Program-made: the position numbers and the translations under genes
Shown: piece after piece, positions 41,745 through 51,500 of the stretch
Layout: every line of letters starts with the position of its first letter
Position numbering within the stretch: the first letter of the stretch is position 1
Notes under the pieces: generated by a model
What the model was told of the DNA's origin: nothing
What the model saw: only the letters and a program-made list of their open reading frames with translations
The model's database searches: none
Origin: Rufibacter tibetensis
Lineage (GTDB): Bacteria; Bacteroidota; Bacteroidia; Cytophagales; Hymenobacteraceae
Direction: 5' to 3'
DNA length: 64,000 nucleotides
Assembly (NCBI RefSeq): GCF_001310085.1
Contig: NZ_CP012643.1
Span: forward strand, 837,001-901,000

Positions 41745-43022
41745 ATGTTACAGATACCCGTTTTACGCGAGCAAACCGATCTTGTTTTAGCCGGTTTACA
41801 GAAAAGAAACTTTCCTAACGCCGCCCAGGAAGTACAATCTTTGTTGGACCTGGACCAACAGAGGCGCTCCCTGCAAACTGAGCGTGATGAGCTCCTGGGC
41901 CGGGCTAACGCTTTAGCCAAAGAAATTGGCGGACTCATGAAAAGCGGCCAGAAAGAGCAGGCTGAGGCTTTAAAAAGTGAAACTGCTGAACTTAAGCTGA
42001 AAACCAAGGCGTTAGATGAGGAAGTACAAAACCTGGAGCAGGCCCTGCAACAAGCTCTTTACAAACTGCCTAATATTCCGCATACCAGCGTACCCGCCGG
42101 CCGTTCCGCCGAGGACAACGAAGTGGTGTTAGAGCATGGGACTATCCCGCAACTACCTGAAACCGCGCAGCCGCATTGGGACCTTATTAAACAATATGAC
42201 ATCATTGACTTTGATTTAGGTAATAAGATTACAGGCGCTGGTTTTCCGGTATACAAAGGCCAGGGAGCCCGTCTGCAACGTGCGCTTATTAACTTCTTTC
42301 TGGATGAAGCCTTCAAAGCGGGTTACACTGAGGTACAGCCACCCATTATGGTGAACGAAGCTTCTGGTTATGGCACCGGTCAGCTCCCCGACAAAGAAGG
42401 CCAGATGTACCACGCCACCGCCGACAACCTGTACCTGATCCCCACCGCTGAGGTGCCCATCACCAACCTGTACCGTGACGAGATCATTGCTGAAGGCAAG
42501 CTGCCCATCAAAAACGTAGGCTACACGCCTTGTTTTAGAAGAGAAGCAGGTTCCTGGGGGGCTGATGTCCGTGGCTTAAACCGCCTGCACCAGTTTGACA
42601 AAGTGGAGATTGTGCAAATTCAAGCCCCTGAAAAATCCTACGAGGCACTGGAGGAGATGAGCCAGTACATTCAGGGCTTACTGCAGAAACTGGAACTCCC
42701 TTACCGCGTACTCCGCCTCTGCGGTGGCGACATGGGCTTTACCTCTGCCCTTACCTATGACATGGAGGTGTATTCTGCCGCTCAGGGCCGATGGCTGGAA
42801 GTGAGTTCTTGCAGCAATTTTGAAACGTACCAAGCCAATAGATTGAAGCTTCGTCAGCGTACTGAGGGTGGGAAGCCGCAATTGCTGCATACCTTGAACG
42901 GCAGTGCCTTGGCATTGCCACGTATTGTAGCTGCCTTGCTGGAAAACAACCAGACTCCTGAGGGCATCCGGTTGCCAAAGGCGTTGCATGCGTATACTGG
43001 TTTTGAAATGATCACTAAGTAA
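41745..43022 (+). CDS. serS: Seryl-tRNA synthetase
   Basis: 425 residues. The N-terminal long antiparallel coiled coil (about 25-105, LLGRANALAKEIGGLMKSGQ) grips the tRNA-Ser extra arm. Class II core: motif 2 CFRREAGSWGADVRGLNRLH with QFDKVEI, motif 3 ALPRIVAALLENNQ followed by IRLPKAL. It charges tRNA-Ser (and tRNA-Sec where present). Divergent from rho. Confidence 0.97.
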   Translation: MLQIPVLREQTDLVLAGLQKRNFPNAAQEVQSLLDLDQQRRSLQTERDELLGRANALAKEIGGLMKSGQKEQAEALKSETAELKLKTKALDEEVQNLEQALQQALYKLPNIPHTSVPAGRSAEDNEVVLEHGTIPQLPETAQPHWDLIKQYDIIDFDLGNKITGAGFPVYKGQGARLQRALINFFLDEAFKAGYTEVQPPIMVNEASGYGTGQLPDKEGQMYHATADNLYLIPTAEVPITNLYRDEIIAEGKLPIKNVGYTPCFRREAGSWGADVRGLNRLHQFDKVEIVQIQAPEKSYEALEEMSQYIQGLLQKLELPYRVLRLCGGDMGFTSALTYDMEVYSAAQGRWLEVSSCSNFETYQANRLKLRQRTEGGKPQLLHTLNGSALALPRIVAALLENNQTPEGIRLPKALHAYTGFEMITK

Positions 43023-43050
43023 GGATACCTCTTTCCTTGTAATTGCTCAG

Positions 43051-43093
43051 AAGCGTTTGTGGCTTGTTTTAGGAAAGCAGGCCACAAACGCTT
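43051..43093 (+). terminator. Terminator of serS, core-loop family
   Basis: Arms 43051-43063 and 43081-43093 (AAGCGTTTGTGGC and complement); loop TTGTTTTAGGAAAGCAG; followed by TTTCTTT. Confidence 0.8.
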
Positions 43094-43482
43094 TTTCTTT
43101 AAAATGCCTTTTTTGGACATTTAGCAGTGCATGCAGTTTGCCTTTACTGGCGTGGTGCCTGGTTGATGCGGAGCCCTTATGCTTGGCTGTTTCATCTTCA
43201 GCGAAAAGCGCTCACGGCCGCGGGGGCCCGTCTTGCCTTCTCGCACTGCCCTTGCGGCCCGAGTTGTCAGTTACTCTTAGATAAAGCTTTTCTATGGCCA
43301 AAAGCGAGGCGCTCGATGGAAAGACTGGAAAAGGGAAAGTAGCAAAAGGCTTTTCCATCTTAATCCCTCTACATGGTTCAAGTCTGTGACTTGGACCTAT
43401 AATTACCGGAAGTTTGCAAATCAGTGGAGCGACAGCTCCAAACGCAATATCGAAAAGCCCATTTAGAGCAAAGCCTTATTAT
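43094..43482. other. Non-coding, GC-rich interval of unknown nature
   Basis: About 390 bases without a credible gene. The segment 43195-43275 is unusually GC-rich (CGGCCGCGGGGGCCCG) in an AT-leaning intergenic setting, with self-complementary pieces such as AGCGAAAAGCGCT and a GATGGAAA/TTTTCCATC pair (about 43314-43361). Overlapping short open frames on both strands look accidental. It could be a structured RNA, a repeat copy or a gene remnant. Confidence 0.4.
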
Positions 43483-43731
43483 TTACTGGTTTTCTGCTAG
43501 TGCGGCATCTAACTCTTCAGGAGAGGGGTTTTTCATGGGCTTCTGCTCTCCTACCACTACCATAGGGAAGCGGACTTTGCTGCGGTTCATGTCCTGGATG
43601 GCCTGCATGGCTTCGTCACTTTGCTCTACGTTGATGTAGTCGTAAGCCAAGTCATGCGTTTTGAAGTAGTCCTGAATGGCGATGGTTTTCTTGCACCAGT
43701 CAGCGCCGTAGAGAATGGGTTTAGCAGCCAT
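43483..43731 (-). CDS. Glutaredoxin-like protein with monothiol active site
   Basis: 82 residues with a thioredoxin/glutaredoxin fold: ILYGADWCKKTIAIQDYF at the N-terminus, the cis-Pro strand RFPMVVVGEQ, and a C-terminal helix. The active site is CKKT, a single Cys where dithiol relatives have CPxC, so it would act as a monothiol glutaredoxin or an iron-sulfur/thiol carrier, or be non-redox. Stand-alone. Confidence 0.8.
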   Translation of the reverse strand: MAAKPILYGADWCKKTIAIQDYFKTHDLAYDYINVEQSDEAMQAIQDMNRSKVRFPMVVVGEQKPMKNPSPEELDAALAENQ

Positions 43732-43807
43732 AAATTCGTTTGTTAGTCTGCCGTTTTCTACGGCTTTTCTCGAAATCAGGCTAAAAGCGGCTTCAGGTCA
43801 GAAGCAC

Positions 43808-44827
43808 TTAAGTTGTCTGCTCTACTGTGGGCAACTGGAACTCAAATTTGATTTCGCGCATGCACCGGAAATGGCGCTCAGGGCATTTGGAGTAACCTAT
43901 TTTGGAACAGGGCCGGCAATACAGGTTTTTTACTTCCATGACCTCAAAATCCTGCGTGTACGGGTACATCCCGAAGGCAGGCACCGTGTTTCCCCAAATG
44001 CTATAGATCTTCTTTTTGAATGCGGCGGCAATGTGCATCAAGCCGGTATCATGGCTGAAGATGGCTTGGGCCTGGCGCACCAAAGAGGCAGAGCCATTTA
44101 AGTTATATTTTCCGCAGGCGTTGTAAATGACCGTTCGGTGATTGGGGTAAGGAGAGTCTTTGGAAAAGTAAGGCTCAGAAGTGAAATAAATTTCAATCAT
44201 GCGGGCTACCTCCACGTCTTCCTTCCCGCCCAACAGCACTACTGGTTTGTTTATCTTTTCACAGAGTTCAATCAGCCGATCTACCGGTAGCCTTTTGGTG
44301 TAATGCTGCGCCCCAATGGCGATGGCATAATACCCTTTTTGGTGCGATGCCGGCAACGTAGACAGGTCTACCTCGTCTTTCTCCGAAATGAAATACTCCA
44401 ACCCTTGTCCGTCGTTTTTCACGCCTAGAGGAGCCGCGGTAGCCAGGTAACGGTCTACAATGTGCACATCGGGCATGCGGTTAATCTTGAACTTGACCAA
44501 CAGCCATTTGCGGTAATTTAATTTGTTAAAGCTTCGGCTAGGGCGGCCCAGACGGGCTTTCAAAATACGGGTACGCAGGTTGTTGTGCAGGTCCAGCACC
44601 AGATCGTACTTCTCGGCTTTTAGTTGGCCTAGCAAATCCTTCAGGGAGTTCTCCAGGCAGAACACCTTGTCCACGTACGGGTTACTGGCCAAGATATTCC
44701 GGAAAGCGGCCTTCGTGCAGAAATGTACTTCCGCCCCCGGCACCTGCTCTTTCACACACCGGATCACCGGCGTGGTCAACACAATATCGCCAATGGACGA
44801 GAACCGGATGATGAGGATTTTTTTCAA
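43808..44827 (-). CDS. Family 9 glycosyltransferase (heptosyltransferase-like)
   Basis: 339 residues. N-terminal KILIIRFSSIGDIVLTTPVI is the family signature, followed by VHFCTKAAFRNIL; the C-terminal nucleotide-binding half has AIAIGAQHYTKRLPVDRLIEL, VVLLGGKEDVEV and IFSHDTGLMHIAAAF. GT9 enzymes add heptose or related sugars to the lipopolysaccharide core. An exact -7 box lies at 44851-44858. Not adjacent to other LPS genes here. Confidence 0.92.
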   Translation of the reverse strand: MKKILIIRFSSIGDIVLTTPVIRCVKEQVPGAEVHFCTKAAFRNILASNPYVDKVFCLENSLKDLLGQLKAEKYDLVLDLHNNLRTRILKARLGRPSRSFNKLNYRKWLLVKFKINRMPDVHIVDRYLATAAPLGVKNDGQGLEYFISEKDEVDLSTLPASHQKGYYAIAIGAQHYTKRLPVDRLIELCEKINKPVVLLGGKEDVEVARMIEIYFTSEPYFSKDSPYPNHRTVIYNACGKYNLNGSASLVRQAQAIFSHDTGLMHIAAAFKKKIYSIWGNTVPAFGMYPYTQDFEVMEVKNLYCRPCSKIGYSKCPERHFRCMREIKFEFQLPTVEQTT

Positions 44828-44850
44828 GCGAACACTGTTTGAACTTCTTG

Positions 44851-44858
44851 CAAAGGTA
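44851..44858 (-). promoter_or_regulatory. -7 box of the GT9 gene
   Basis: TACCTTTG on the minus strand, an exact TAnnTTTG match, 24 bases before the ATG at 44827. Confidence 0.6.
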
Positions 44859-44914
44859 CAGGTCTTGCCGGAGATTTCCTGCGAATGGTAGTAGCTGCCG
44901 TGTCCCCTTTTATT

Positions 44915-45541
44915 TCAACGCTGTTTTCTGAAAAAGGCCACCAAAATAGCCACTATTGAAAGTGCTACTGCGAGATAAGAAAGATAGTACGGTCCACTGG
45001 CTTGAGGTTCCTCTACCTTCCGGTGATTGTTGCGGTAAGCGTTTAGCAAGGCATATTCAATCATCCAGTTTTTGAGGAGGAGGGGCGCAGAACTTGCCTC
45101 ACCTTTATCTACTAAATCCACGGTATTAAAGTCTAGCTTTCCATCTAGTAATGAATGATTGGGAATTGAGCAAGTATAAAAATTATTAATGCTTCTAGTT
45201 ATTCCACAAGAGGGGATTTCGATTGTGCTATCATTCTCATATCTAGCGTAAATAATTGCTAATCCTTCTTTTGGCAGACTAATACAGCTACTATTCATTC
45301 TGTATTCAAAAGTTAAGTCTATTCTCAACTCTCCTTTAAATACATCTATAATCTTTACTGAGACAACCTCTTGTTTAGAAGGTGTGATTTTACCAATGAA
45401 AATTATAGATGCTCTGTCAATGTAATTTTCAACTACAGGTGCCCAATTTGATAAATTTGGAAGATGACACTCACAGGCGTGCGAAGGAACCGCACCAATT
45501 ACAAAAACAATGATCAAGACAACTTTTAGCACTTCCTTCAT
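44915..45541 (-). CDS. Exported NTR/TIMP-like protein with C-terminal membrane anchor
   Basis: 208 residues. The signal peptide ends near AVPSHA, so the mature protein starts CECHLP, the Cys-x-Cys start of NTR/TIMP-type domains. Then ASIIFIGKIT and VVSVKIIDVFKGEL form the OB-like strands; two further Cys (about 85 and 111) could pair with it. A C-terminal helix (YLSYLAVALSIVAILVAFFRKQR) anchors it in the membrane. It is more AT-rich than its neighbours. Function unknown; a protease-inhibitor role should not be assumed for the bacterial proteins. Confidence 0.65.
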   Translation of the reverse strand: MKEVLKVVLIIVFVIGAVPSHACECHLPNLSNWAPVVENYIDRASIIFIGKITPSKQEVVSVKIIDVFKGELRIDLTFEYRMNSSCISLPKEGLAIIYARYENDSTIEIPSCGITRSINNFYTCSIPNHSLLDGKLDFNTVDLVDKGEASSAPLLLKNWMIEYALLNAYRNNHRKVEEPQASGPYYLSYLAVALSIVAILVAFFRKQR

Positions 45542-45723
45542 AAGTGATTTTCTTAGATGATTCTCCTGCTCTCCTACTTTTGATGCACTTTAACCCGCGT
45601 TTCCATAAACAAGCGCATTACACACTTGCAGAAGTAGTAAGTGACGGAAGTAACTTGCGCGCCATAGCTATATTAGTTGCCTTTATTTTAAATTAAACCT
45701 GCCTTCTGAAAAACACATCAAAA

Positions 45724-45751
45724 AAGCCCGCAGCTTTTGCCGCAGGCTTCT
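45724..45751 (-). terminator. Intrinsic terminator of the M28 peptidase gene
   Basis: On the minus strand GCCTGCGGC and GCTGCGGGC pair with two G-U wobbles around AAAA, followed by TTTTTT. It pairs poorly on the plus strand, so it is strand-specific. Confidence 0.75.
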
Positions 45752-45772
45752 CTGTTCCATAGACTGGATTCC

Positions 45773-47158
45773 TTACAATCCATACTTATCCAGCAAATAC
45801 ACCAATGCGGCCATAGACGCACCGCCTAGTTCCAGTTCGCGGCGGTTTACTTTGTCAAAGGTGTCGTTGGCGGTATGGTGGATGTCAAAGTAGCGCTGGG
45901 AATCTGGACGGAAGCCGATAAGGGCAACTCGGTCATCCTTAAGCGGACCAATATCGGCACCGCCGCCGTTGCGGTCAATGTCGTGGAGGCCGTAAGGGGC
46001 CAGCAATTCTCTCCAGGCAAGGGCTTTCTGGTAGGCCGCCTCAGTGGTAGTGGCAATCCCGAAGCCGCGAGGCGTGAACCCACCAGCATCTGATTCAATG
46101 GCGGCAATGTGTTTCTCGCCCTGCTTTTTGGCTACCTCGGCGTACTTGGTGCCCCCACGCAGGCCGTTCTCTTCGTTCATGAATAGCACGGCCCTGATGG
46201 TGCGTTTGGGTTTGTAGCCCATCGCCTTCATCAGGCGCAGCACTTCCATAGATTGGACGCAGCCGGTGCCGTCATCATGGGCTCCTTCGCCAATGTCCCA
46301 GCTGTCCAAGTGACCGCCTACCACAATGATCTCCTCTGGTTTCTCAGAGCCTTTGATCTCGCCAATCACGTTGTAGCTGAGCACATCGGGGAGCCACTGC
46401 GGGTTCATGCGCAGGTGGAATTGCAGCTTTTCGTCTTCTTTCAGCAATTTGCTCAATAAATCGGCGCCTTTGGTGCTGATGGCCACGGCCGGGACTTTAG
46501 GTGCATCTTCAGCGTAGCGCAGGCCGCCCGTGTGCGGGAAGTCATCGTTGTTAGACGCCATGGAACGCACTACTACGCCTACAGCTCCTAACCTACCTGC
46601 TTCTGAAGGTCCGCTGGAGCGTTGGTCTACGGCGCCACGGTACGCATGGCCAGTGATGATGTGGGTCTGGTCAAAGCCCCGGTTAAAGAACACAATCTTG
46701 CCCTGCACTTTTCGCTTGCCCAGTTTCTTCAGTTCGTCCAGGCCGTTTACTTCTATCACCTCGGCAGTAAGCCCCAAGGCCGGGGTAGACACTGATCCGC
46801 CCAAAGCCAGTACGTTTACTTCGCGGGTGGGCGTGATCTTAGAATTAACAATGGCCGCGTATTCTTTGTCGCCGCGTACCCAGTGAGGCACCATTACTTC
46901 TTGCAGGTACAAGCGGTCCAATCCCATTTTCTCCATCTCCTGCCGAGCCCATTCCACGGCAGCGGCGGCCTGCGGAGAACCACTTAACCGGGCTCCAATA
47001 CGGCTGGTGAGGTAGCGTAATTGTTCATAGCTCTGGCCCTGGGTAAGCGCCAGGTCATAAATCTTGCGAATGTGCACAGAATCCTGGTTTTGGGCATTGG
47101 CCACCAACGGAAAGCAGAGAGCCGCAGCCAGGGTTATCTTTTTAAGTGAGCAAAGCAT
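45773..47158 (-). CDS. M28-family zinc peptidase (carboxypeptidase Q-like)
   Basis: 461 residues with a signal peptide (ITLAAALCFPLVANAQ). A PA-type insert (about 140-250) lies before the catalytic domain. Zinc ligands in order: GGHLDSWD, GAHDDGTG, the Glu pair in MNEENGLRGG, ESDAGG, and FDIHHTANDTFD near the C-terminus. It is an exported aminopeptidase/dipeptidase. The CAA repeats (CCAACCAACCAAC) just before the start codon and a 10-bp hairpin (47187-47220) lie between it and the upstream DUF1028 gene. Confidence 0.9.
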   Translation of the reverse strand: MLCSLKKITLAAALCFPLVANAQNQDSVHIRKIYDLALTQGQSYEQLRYLTSRIGARLSGSPQAAAAVEWARQEMEKMGLDRLYLQEVMVPHWVRGDKEYAAIVNSKITPTREVNVLALGGSVSTPALGLTAEVIEVNGLDELKKLGKRKVQGKIVFFNRGFDQTHIITGHAYRGAVDQRSSGPSEAGRLGAVGVVVRSMASNNDDFPHTGGLRYAEDAPKVPAVAISTKGADLLSKLLKEDEKLQFHLRMNPQWLPDVLSYNVIGEIKGSEKPEEIIVVGGHLDSWDIGEGAHDDGTGCVQSMEVLRLMKAMGYKPKRTIRAVLFMNEENGLRGGTKYAEVAKKQGEKHIAAIESDAGGFTPRGFGIATTTEAAYQKALAWRELLAPYGLHDIDRNGGGADIGPLKDDRVALIGFRPDSQRYFDIHHTANDTFDKVNRRELELGGASMAALVYLLDKYGL

Positions 47159-47186
47159 GTTGGTTGGTTGGTTGAATTGTTTTGTG

Positions 47187-47220
47187 TTCTGAGCTGCGAG
47201 TTACAACCCACAGCTCAGAA
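47187..47220 (-). other. 10-bp hairpin between DUF1028 and M28 genes
   Basis: TTCTGAGCTG (47187-47196) pairs with CAGCTCAGAA (47211-47220). There is no U-run on the minus strand, so it may be an mRNA processing or stability element rather than a terminator. Confidence 0.5.
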
Positions 47221-47262
47221 TTTGAAATTTAGGTTTAGGGAAATGTTGGGGCTTGGGGAGTG

Positions 47263-48258
47263 TTACTTCGTTTCAAGGATCTTTTTCAAATTTGCCGCTG
47301 AAACGGTTAACAAGCCCACTGGCGGGAGACGCTCGGTTAAGGTGCGCCAGTTCTTATCGGCTTTGAAAACAGGTTGCAGTATTTTGATAGCCTCGTCTAC
47401 TTTGCCGGTGTTGGCCAGCGTGATGCCATGCCAGTACTGCATCTCCAGGTTGTTGGGCTGGAGCCGTTCGGCAGCGCTGTATTCTTTCATGGCCAGTGCC
47501 ATGTCATTTTTCTCTACCGCCAGGTCGCCGTTGTTCATGTGTTCGTAAGCCCGCTGCACGGTAAGCAAACGACGGAGTTCCTTTAAAGGCACTTCGTGGT
47601 CATCTACGCGCAGGTCTACCAGTCGCTCGTTCCAGGGCTCTTTGTTGCTTTTACCAGGCACCACCAGCAGCGCTGCCGATTGTTTTCCCCTGATATCTCC
47701 GCCTTGGGCTTCGGCGGCATCCAACACGGCCAGCATGCGTTCGGCTAACGGCAAGTGGGCATTTTGCTCGAAAGCCTTTGCCATGGCGGGCCACACGGTT
47801 TCATTCAGCATCATGTTGGCTTGCACTGAGAAGTTTTTGCCCGTGATATGCCCGGCATACGTGATGCATTTTTTACCGGTGTGCGTGGCTACTCCACCTT
47901 TTGCATCCAGAATAGCAACCTGCCGCACCTCGCGTCCGGGATCATTGGAAAGCAAAATCTTCAAGGTTTCCTCCGCCGATTTCCCTTGTTTCATCAGCGC
48001 CAACCCGCGTAGTCCGAAAGATTTATTGGTGAACGACTGGGTGGCCACCACGCCAACTCCGGCCTCCCCCCAGCTTACAGAGGTGCCCACGGAGAACCAG
48101 TGGCTTTGCACCGCCACGGCCATTTCGCCGGTTTTAGGGTCTCTGGCCACAATGGAATAGGTATGGGCAAGAGGTTCCTGTGGTTTATAGACCTGCGCCG
48201 AAGCCGGACGGGCAACTGCCAAAGCACCAAGCCCAAGCAGGATAAGAAGCTTTTTCAT
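47263..48258 (-). CDS. Exported DUF1028 protein with TPR-like C-terminus
   Basis: 331 residues with a signal peptide (KKLLILLGLGALAVARPASAQ). DUF1028 (an Ntn-hydrolase-like fold) covers about 30-225: HTYSIVARDPKTGEMAVAVQ, VGTSVSWGEAGVGVVATQSF, GKNFSVQANMML. The C-terminus has two TPR-like helices (NNLEMQYWHGITLANTGKVDEA). The frame opens at 48357, but ATG at 48258 begins the signal peptide. Upstream of the M28 peptidase on the same strand with a 104-base gap; function unknown. Confidence 0.85.
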   Translation of the reverse strand: MKKLLILLGLGALAVARPASAQVYKPQEPLAHTYSIVARDPKTGEMAVAVQSHWFSVGTSVSWGEAGVGVVATQSFTNKSFGLRGLALMKQGKSAEETLKILLSNDPGREVRQVAILDAKGGVATHTGKKCITYAGHITGKNFSVQANMMLNETVWPAMAKAFEQNAHLPLAERMLAVLDAAEAQGGDIRGKQSAALLVVPGKSNKEPWNERLVDLRVDDHEVPLKELRRLLTVQRAYEHMNNGDLAVEKNDMALAMKEYSAAERLQPNNLEMQYWHGITLANTGKVDEAIKILQPVFKADKNWRTLTERLPPVGLLTVSAANLKKILETK

Positions 48259-48534
48259 GAAGTAAATTCTAGGTAAATGGATGTGAAAGATACAGAATTT
48301 TGACGAGGTGCTTTCTATTTTACCTACCTGAGCGCTGACAAAGCCAAGGCTTACCAATGGTTTTCAGAAATCAGGCGCTAAACAGGTTTTGGCCATCGTT
48401 CCTGGAACTCGCTTTATGGCTGCTTTTAGCAAAGGGAGCTAAAAACAGGCTTCATTCTACCATGCTTCCGAACCTGCGGTTTGTTGCTTACATTTAGAGA
48501 CCCAAACCAACCTACCCAACAAGAAAACTGACTT

Positions 48535-51500
48535 ATGATGAAACATTTACCCAAGCTCTTCTGCCTGTCTTTGCTGGCGTTGGGGCAAGCGCAGGCGCAA
48601 ACGCTGCCCATGGCCCAATTCAACCAAATGAAAGCCCGCAGCATTGGCCCTGGTGTGATGAGCGGCCGGGTAACAGCCATTGACGCCGTGGTGAGCAACC
48701 CAAACATTATGTACGTGGGCGCGGCCTCAGGCGGCGTCTGGAAAAGCGAGAACGGAGGCACCACCTTCACTCCTATCTTTGACGAGCAGCCCAACATCAA
48801 CATTGGCGCCATAGCGGTGCAGCAGAGCAACCCCAGCGTGGTATGGGTAGGGACTGGTGAGGGCAATCCCCGCAACTCGGTGAACATGGGCAACGGCATC
48901 TACAAAAGCATTGACGGTGGCCGTACCTGGAAACACATGGGCCTGGATAAAACCTTTAACATCCACCGCATTGCCATTGATCCTACCAACCCAGACGTAG
49001 TGTACGCGGGCGTGATTGGTTTGCCTTTCGGCGACCATCCGGAACGGGGCTTGTACAAGACGACCAATGGTGGCCAAAGCTGGGAACGCGTCTTGTTCAC
49101 GAATGAAAGATCAGGCGTGGCCGAGATGTTCATGGACGTCAGCAATCCTAACAAATTGGTAGTAGCCATGTGGGAACACCGCCGCACCGGTTGGGATTTC
49201 ACCTCTGGCGGACCAGGTTCCGGCTTGTACATCACCTATGACGGCGGCAAAACCTGGCGCAAGAAAGGCGCAGCCGACGGCTTACCCACCGGAAACTTCG
49301 GGCGGTTAGGATTGGCCCAGAGCCGCAGCATGCCTAGCCGCATATATGCCCTGGTAGAAGCATCTAAAAACGGGTTGTACCGCTCAGATGACGGTGGCGA
49401 GAAATGGGCGAAGGTAACGGAAGACCCGTCTATTGTGACCAACCGCGCTTTCTACTTCAATGAGATTTATGTGGACCCTAAGAACGAGAACCGCATCTAC
49501 ATGCTGTACCAGCCGGTGTCAGTGAGTGAAGACGGAGGTAAAACGTTCACCGTAACGGCGTCTATGGATGCAGTGCATGCCGACCACCAGGCCTTCTGGA
49601 TTCACCCGGAGAACCCGAACCTAATCATTGACGGAAACGACGGTGGTTTGGCCATCAGCCGTGACCGCGGCAAGACCTGGAGCTTTCCGGAGTCATTGCC
49701 TTTGGGGCAGTTTTACCACATCAATGTTGACAACGAAGTACCCTACAACGTGTACGGTGGCTTGCAGGACAATGGCTCCTGGACGGGTCCGGGCTACACC
49801 TTTACCCGCGGCGGCTTGCGCAACTACTACTGGAAATCGGTACAGGGCGGCGATGGCTTTGACGTGGTGCCAGACCCGGAAGATGCCCGCTTTGGCTACG
49901 CCATGTCGCAGGGCGGTAGCCTTGCCCGGTATGACAAAGAAACCGGCCGTTCGTACATCGCCAAACCCACTGCCCCAGACCTGAAGACTAAACTGCGCTT
50001 CAACTGGAACGCGGCCATTGCCTTAGATCCGTTCAACAAAAACGGGGTTTTCTACGCGAGCCAGTACCTGCACCAGTCGGCAGACGAGGGACTTACCTGG
50101 CAAACCATTTCACCGGACCTAACCCGCAACAACCCGGCTCAGCAGAAACAGATGGAAAGTGGTGGACTGAGCCTGGACATCACCTCGGCTGAAAACCACA
50201 ACACCATTCTCACCGTTGCGCCCAGCACTTTAGAAAAAGGCGTGATCTGGGTGGGCACCGATGACGGACACGTACAACTGACCCGCGATGGCGGCAAAAC
50301 CTGGACCAACCTGCGTGACCGTCTGCCCGGCTTACCCGCCGAAGCCTGGATTCCGCAGATCACTGCTTCCCGCCACCGCGCCGGCGAAGCTTTTGTGGTG
50401 GCCAACCATTACCGTTTCGGGAAAGACTTCAGCGCCTACGTGTACCGCACCACTGACTTCGGGAAGACCTGGAGCAGACTGGTAGATGGCAAGAAAGTAC
50501 GTGGCTACTCCCACTCCTTTTTGCAAGATCCCGTTCAGCCGAACCTCATGTTTACCGGCACCGAACATGGCTTATGGGTGAGCATTAACGAGGGCAAGGA
50601 CTGGACCCAGTGGACCCAAGGCTTGCCCTCAGTACCGGTACTGGACTTAGTGATGCAGGAACGGGAGGCTGACCTGGTGATTGGCACGTTCGGCCGTGCC
50701 GTGTACGTGTTAGACAACATCCGTCCGCTGCGTCAATTGGCAGCTACTGGCGGCAAAGCGCTGCAGAAGCCATTGGCAGTGTTTGAACCTGCTGAAGCGT
50801 ACCTGGCTACCTATGCATCGGCACCTGGGTATGGCTCTGAAGCAGACAACCTTTACCAGGCAGCCAACAAACCTGCCGGTGCCACGGTGACGTATTATAT
50901 CAAGCCGAAAGCCTCTACTCCGGCCCCGGCACCTGCCAGAAAAGCAGCGCCTAAAAAGAAAATGGCTGCCTCAGAACTAAACAAAGAAACCGGCGAGAGA
51001 ATGGCTACCCGATTGCCTTCCCGTGATACCACTGCGGCCTTGGCTGCAGGCCGCGTGAAAGCTGATTCATTGACGCTAAGAGTATTTGATGATCAAAACA
51101 AATTGATTCGGACCCTGCGCCAGCTACCTGATTCTACCCTTGGTTTCCAGCGCATGACCTGGAACCTGACCGAGCGGGGCATTCGCCAGCCAGTTGCTAG
51201 CGGTGGCGGTAACCGTGGCCAACGCAGCGGCGGCGGGGAACCAGCCGGAGGCCCTGTTTTACCGGGCACTTACAAACTGGTAATGCAGTATGCCGGCAGC
51301 AAAGACTCTACGTTTGTGACCGTGAAGCCAGACCCCAGGTTCCCGTTCCAGAAAGAGAACGTAATTGCCCGCCGTCAGCAAATGGAGCGCCTGAATCAAC
51401 AGACGCAGCAGTTAACCGAGGTTCTGGACCGCCTGCAGGAAGCTTCTGACGCTACCGAGGCCATCAATGCCCAACTGAAACTGGCCAGCGGAAAAGAGAA

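Noticed and set aside
43057-43342. Overlapping open frames after serS
   Set aside because: They begin inside the serS terminator and have Cys/Ser/Leu-rich compositions typical of accidental reading of GC-rich DNA.
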